Shown here piece by piece: positions 61,842 to 64,000 of a stretch of DNA of 64,000 bases. The translations under genes and the position numbers were made by a program. This DNA is from Floccularia luteovirens. Taxonomy: Eukaryota; Basidiomycota; Agaricomycetes; Agaricales; Squamanitaceae. Within the stretch, counting starts at the first letter, position 1; each line of letters starts with the position of its first letter. The notes below the pieces were generated by a model. The model was not told the origin of the DNA. It worked only from the letters and a program-made list of their open reading frames with translations, and did no database searches. The stretch lies in assembly GCA_009739215.1 (NCBI GenBank), contig VSJF01000001.1:248001-312000 (forward strand), in the 5' to 3' direction.

Positions 61842-64000
61842 ATGTCATTTGTCTCCCTCCTTCTTACTTTTCCTCAATCCTCTACGGGTTTTAGTGCGAT
61901 ACGACAGTCAGTGGTAGATAATATAGATGATGGGTCGGCATCTCCTCGTCGCAAAGTACCTCGTCTGGACACCGACTGTGATTCTGCTTCTGCGTCTAGA
62001 TATACATCTACTCAAGATACTGCTGGTCCAATAAAACTTAAGATTGTTGGTGACTTTGGTATGTTCATCTAAACAGTGGGGATAGGCATTTCATGTAGTT
62101 CTGCTAAACGACTATCTAGTGGAAAAGCGCGTCGACGTGGAAGCTCAGCTGTCTTTCCTTAGGAGGTGCATTTCAACGATTCTCACACGAGAATCTCCTC
62201 CTGTACTTCCGGCAACATACGAAAGTATCTACTCTGCCTGTCGCTTTGTTGTCAGTGTTTCAAAGGCAGGCCATCGCCTCTCAGAGATACTGAAAACGGA
62301 GTTGTCACAATGTATCAAACGTACAGCAAGAGCTCTCAGTGAATCGCAAGAGACTGGGATAACCTGGATCGCTTTTGCAGCAGGGTGCTTCCATTGGTTC
62401 CAAGACAAAATTGTGCGGAGAGATGATTCTAAATATTTCACACCCCTTACACTATTTCTAGGCACTACTTCAATCATTGCTGACATATCTAGATCAGTTA
62501 GGTATCGCAGAAGGTCATTTCCCCTCTCTTCATATAAAGTAAGTTCACAATCTCCTGTTATTGTGTGTGTTGTAATTCTTGCAGGGAATCGGCATACAAT
62601 CTCTTTCAAGAAGGTATTTTTGAAAATCCTATAATTGCCGATCGAATCCGGTCTGGCCTTGATGAGTGGATTTCCTGGGAGCGCCAATACAGGCTGGACC
62701 ACAGCGAGCGCCCTTTTGTCAAAGCATTCATAAAGCACCTTATCCTGCACAAGCAATATTCTTGGGTAGAGGAGTATTACATATCCACTTCCCACCAATT
62801 CTATGTTCGCGAGTCTGCTAAACTTGCAGAAACAGCGAAGGACGACGCGCCTGGCTTCTTCAGATGGGCTAAGCTGAGGATAGAAGAGGAGGACAGTCGC
62901 GCAAAGGAAATGTTACCTGTTGGTAGCTGGACTGCTGTTCGGGAAGTTATTGAAAAGTCACTGTGGAATGATAGAGTTGAATGGTTATCCAATATGGGTG
63001 GGTGGTTTTAGTCAATGTTAGATGTTCATCGTTCTAAACCATAAATTTACATACAGCTATTGGCACTTTTATGGCTGGAGATATCGCGGCCCTATCATCT
63101 ATGTATGCGCTTTTTTCCCGCGTTGATGGCAAGAAAGTTCTATGCGCTGCGTTTCGTAAACATATTCAGGTATGTCAGTGTATCCCTACGAAATAAAGCT
63201 GATCACGTCAACTATTATTCCCCAGACTTCTGTCGAAGAGATTGTCAAGGATCAAGAAAATGACGAAACTATGGTTCAACGTTTACTAGATCTGAAGGCG
63301 AATGCAGATCAAACAATACATTCTGCATTCTTGGACGAAAAACATACATTACCCATGAAAAACAATTCCGCTGCTTCGACATCAGTTGTCGAGAAAGTTG
63401 TTAACCAAGACTTTGTATATGCCCTTGGCGATGCGTTCAGTACAGGATTCAAAGCGCGACGCAATAAACCAGCTGAAATGATAGCTAAGTATTTGGATAG
63501 AGCGATGAGAAAGGGACAGGGATCGAGCAGTGATAGTGCTTTTGAAGCAATGCTTGACTCGGTTCTCGCCTTGTATCGATACACCGACGATAAGGATGTG
63601 TTCAGGACGTTCTACCACCGCTCTCTTGCGAAACGATTGTTGTTGGAAAAGAGCGCGTCAGATGATTTCGAGGCGGCTATGTTGAAGAAGCTGAAACAAC
63701 GTGAGTCCCCAGTCAATGAACGCTTGCAAAGAACTGAAAGTATGGTATTCCCATGTATAGAATATGACCCCGAGTTTGGAATGGGAGAAGACATGTTCAA
63801 GGATTTGGCATTATCCCGAGATTCTATGAGGGACTACCATTCCAAATTGCCCCCTTCGAGTGAAGGTCATAAATTATCTGTCATGGTTCTCCAACGCAGT
63901 GCATGGCCTTTTGCTGTTCAAAAAACCACCATTGATCTACCGCCTAATGTAAGAATTCTGTTCAGTTATGCAATTCACCTTAACTAATACCCATGATTTT
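61842..64000 (+). CDS. Cullin-4-like ubiquitin ligase scaffold, 3' end outside window
   Basis: Cullin scaffold binding RBX1 at its C-terminus and an adaptor (DDB1-type for Cul4) at its N-terminus. Start proposed at ATG 61842 (MSFVSLLLTFPQSSTGFSAI), followed by a Ser/Asp-rich stretch with PRRKVPRLD, a possible nuclear localisation signal. N-terminal cullin repeats follow: SLYNLFQEG-type ESAYNLFQEGIFENPIIADR, FVKAFIKHLILHKQYSWVEE and YYISTSHQFYVRESAKLAET. Then IGTFMAGDIAALSSMYALFS and the cullin-homology part: VVEKVVNQDFVYALGDAFST, LDSVLALYRYTDDKDVFRTF, YHRSLAKRLLLEKSASDDFE and, across an intron at 63702-63759, YDPEFGMGEDMFKDLALSRD with KLSVMVLQRSAWPF. The frame runs to the window end, so the RBX1-binding and neddylation regions are not seen. 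The YDPEFGMGEDMFKDL block favours Cul4 over Cul1 or Cul3. Confidence 0.85.

Overview
The window is nuclear DNA of a filamentous basidiomycete, most likely an agaricomycete. Coding regions are cut by many introns of about 45-70 nt (GT..AG, one GC..AG). The genes are fungal-specific ones (a CHS7-type chitin synthase chaperone, a PHO80-like cyclin, fungal homoserine acetyltransferase). The cytoplasmic dynein heavy chain gene ends after its tail region, as in agaricomycetes, where tail and motor are encoded by two genes. Genes are not co-transcribed; divergent pairs share short promoters.

Layout. 1-5481 (-): UBR1-type N-degron ubiquitin ligase, cut by the left edge and carrying two apparent frame breaks. 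5673-6611 (+): TRAPP subunit Trs33. 6893-9640 (-): two decayed serine carboxypeptidase copies. 11305-12449 (-): a CRIB-motif protein. 12972-15336 (+): Utp18, ribosome biogenesis. 15875-20682 (-): Spo22/Zip4-like meiotic TPR protein, divergent from a small membrane protein at 20954-21569 (+). 23240-25391 (-): Pcl-type cyclin. 25392-30626: gene-poor. 30627-32157 (-): CHS7. 34550-36512 (-): phosphatidylserine decarboxylase. 37129-42131 (-): Mtc5/WDR59. 42280-47620: a carboxypeptidase/MET2 tandem duplication in which each unit has lost the opposite partner. 47642-48767 (-): short-chain dehydrogenase. 48896-50613 (+): branched-chain dehydrogenase E2. 51025-55248 (+): dynein heavy chain tail. 57789-59516 (+): G-protein alpha subunit whose conserved C-terminus seems to need a one-nucleotide exon. 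61842-64000 (+): cullin-4-like protein, cut by the right edge.

The genes are mainly housekeeping: protein turnover (UBR1, cullin), membrane traffic (Trs33, CHS7, dynein), nutrient signalling (Mtc5, Pcl cyclin, G alpha), methionine and branched-chain amino-acid metabolism, and meiosis. There is no metabolic cluster, CRISPR array, prophage or intact transposon. The novelty lies in gene structure (micro-exon, GC-AG intron, split dynein) and in the carboxypeptidase/MET2 duplication history. Exon boundaries were read by eye from splice consensus plus protein-family conservation; nothing was aligned by software.
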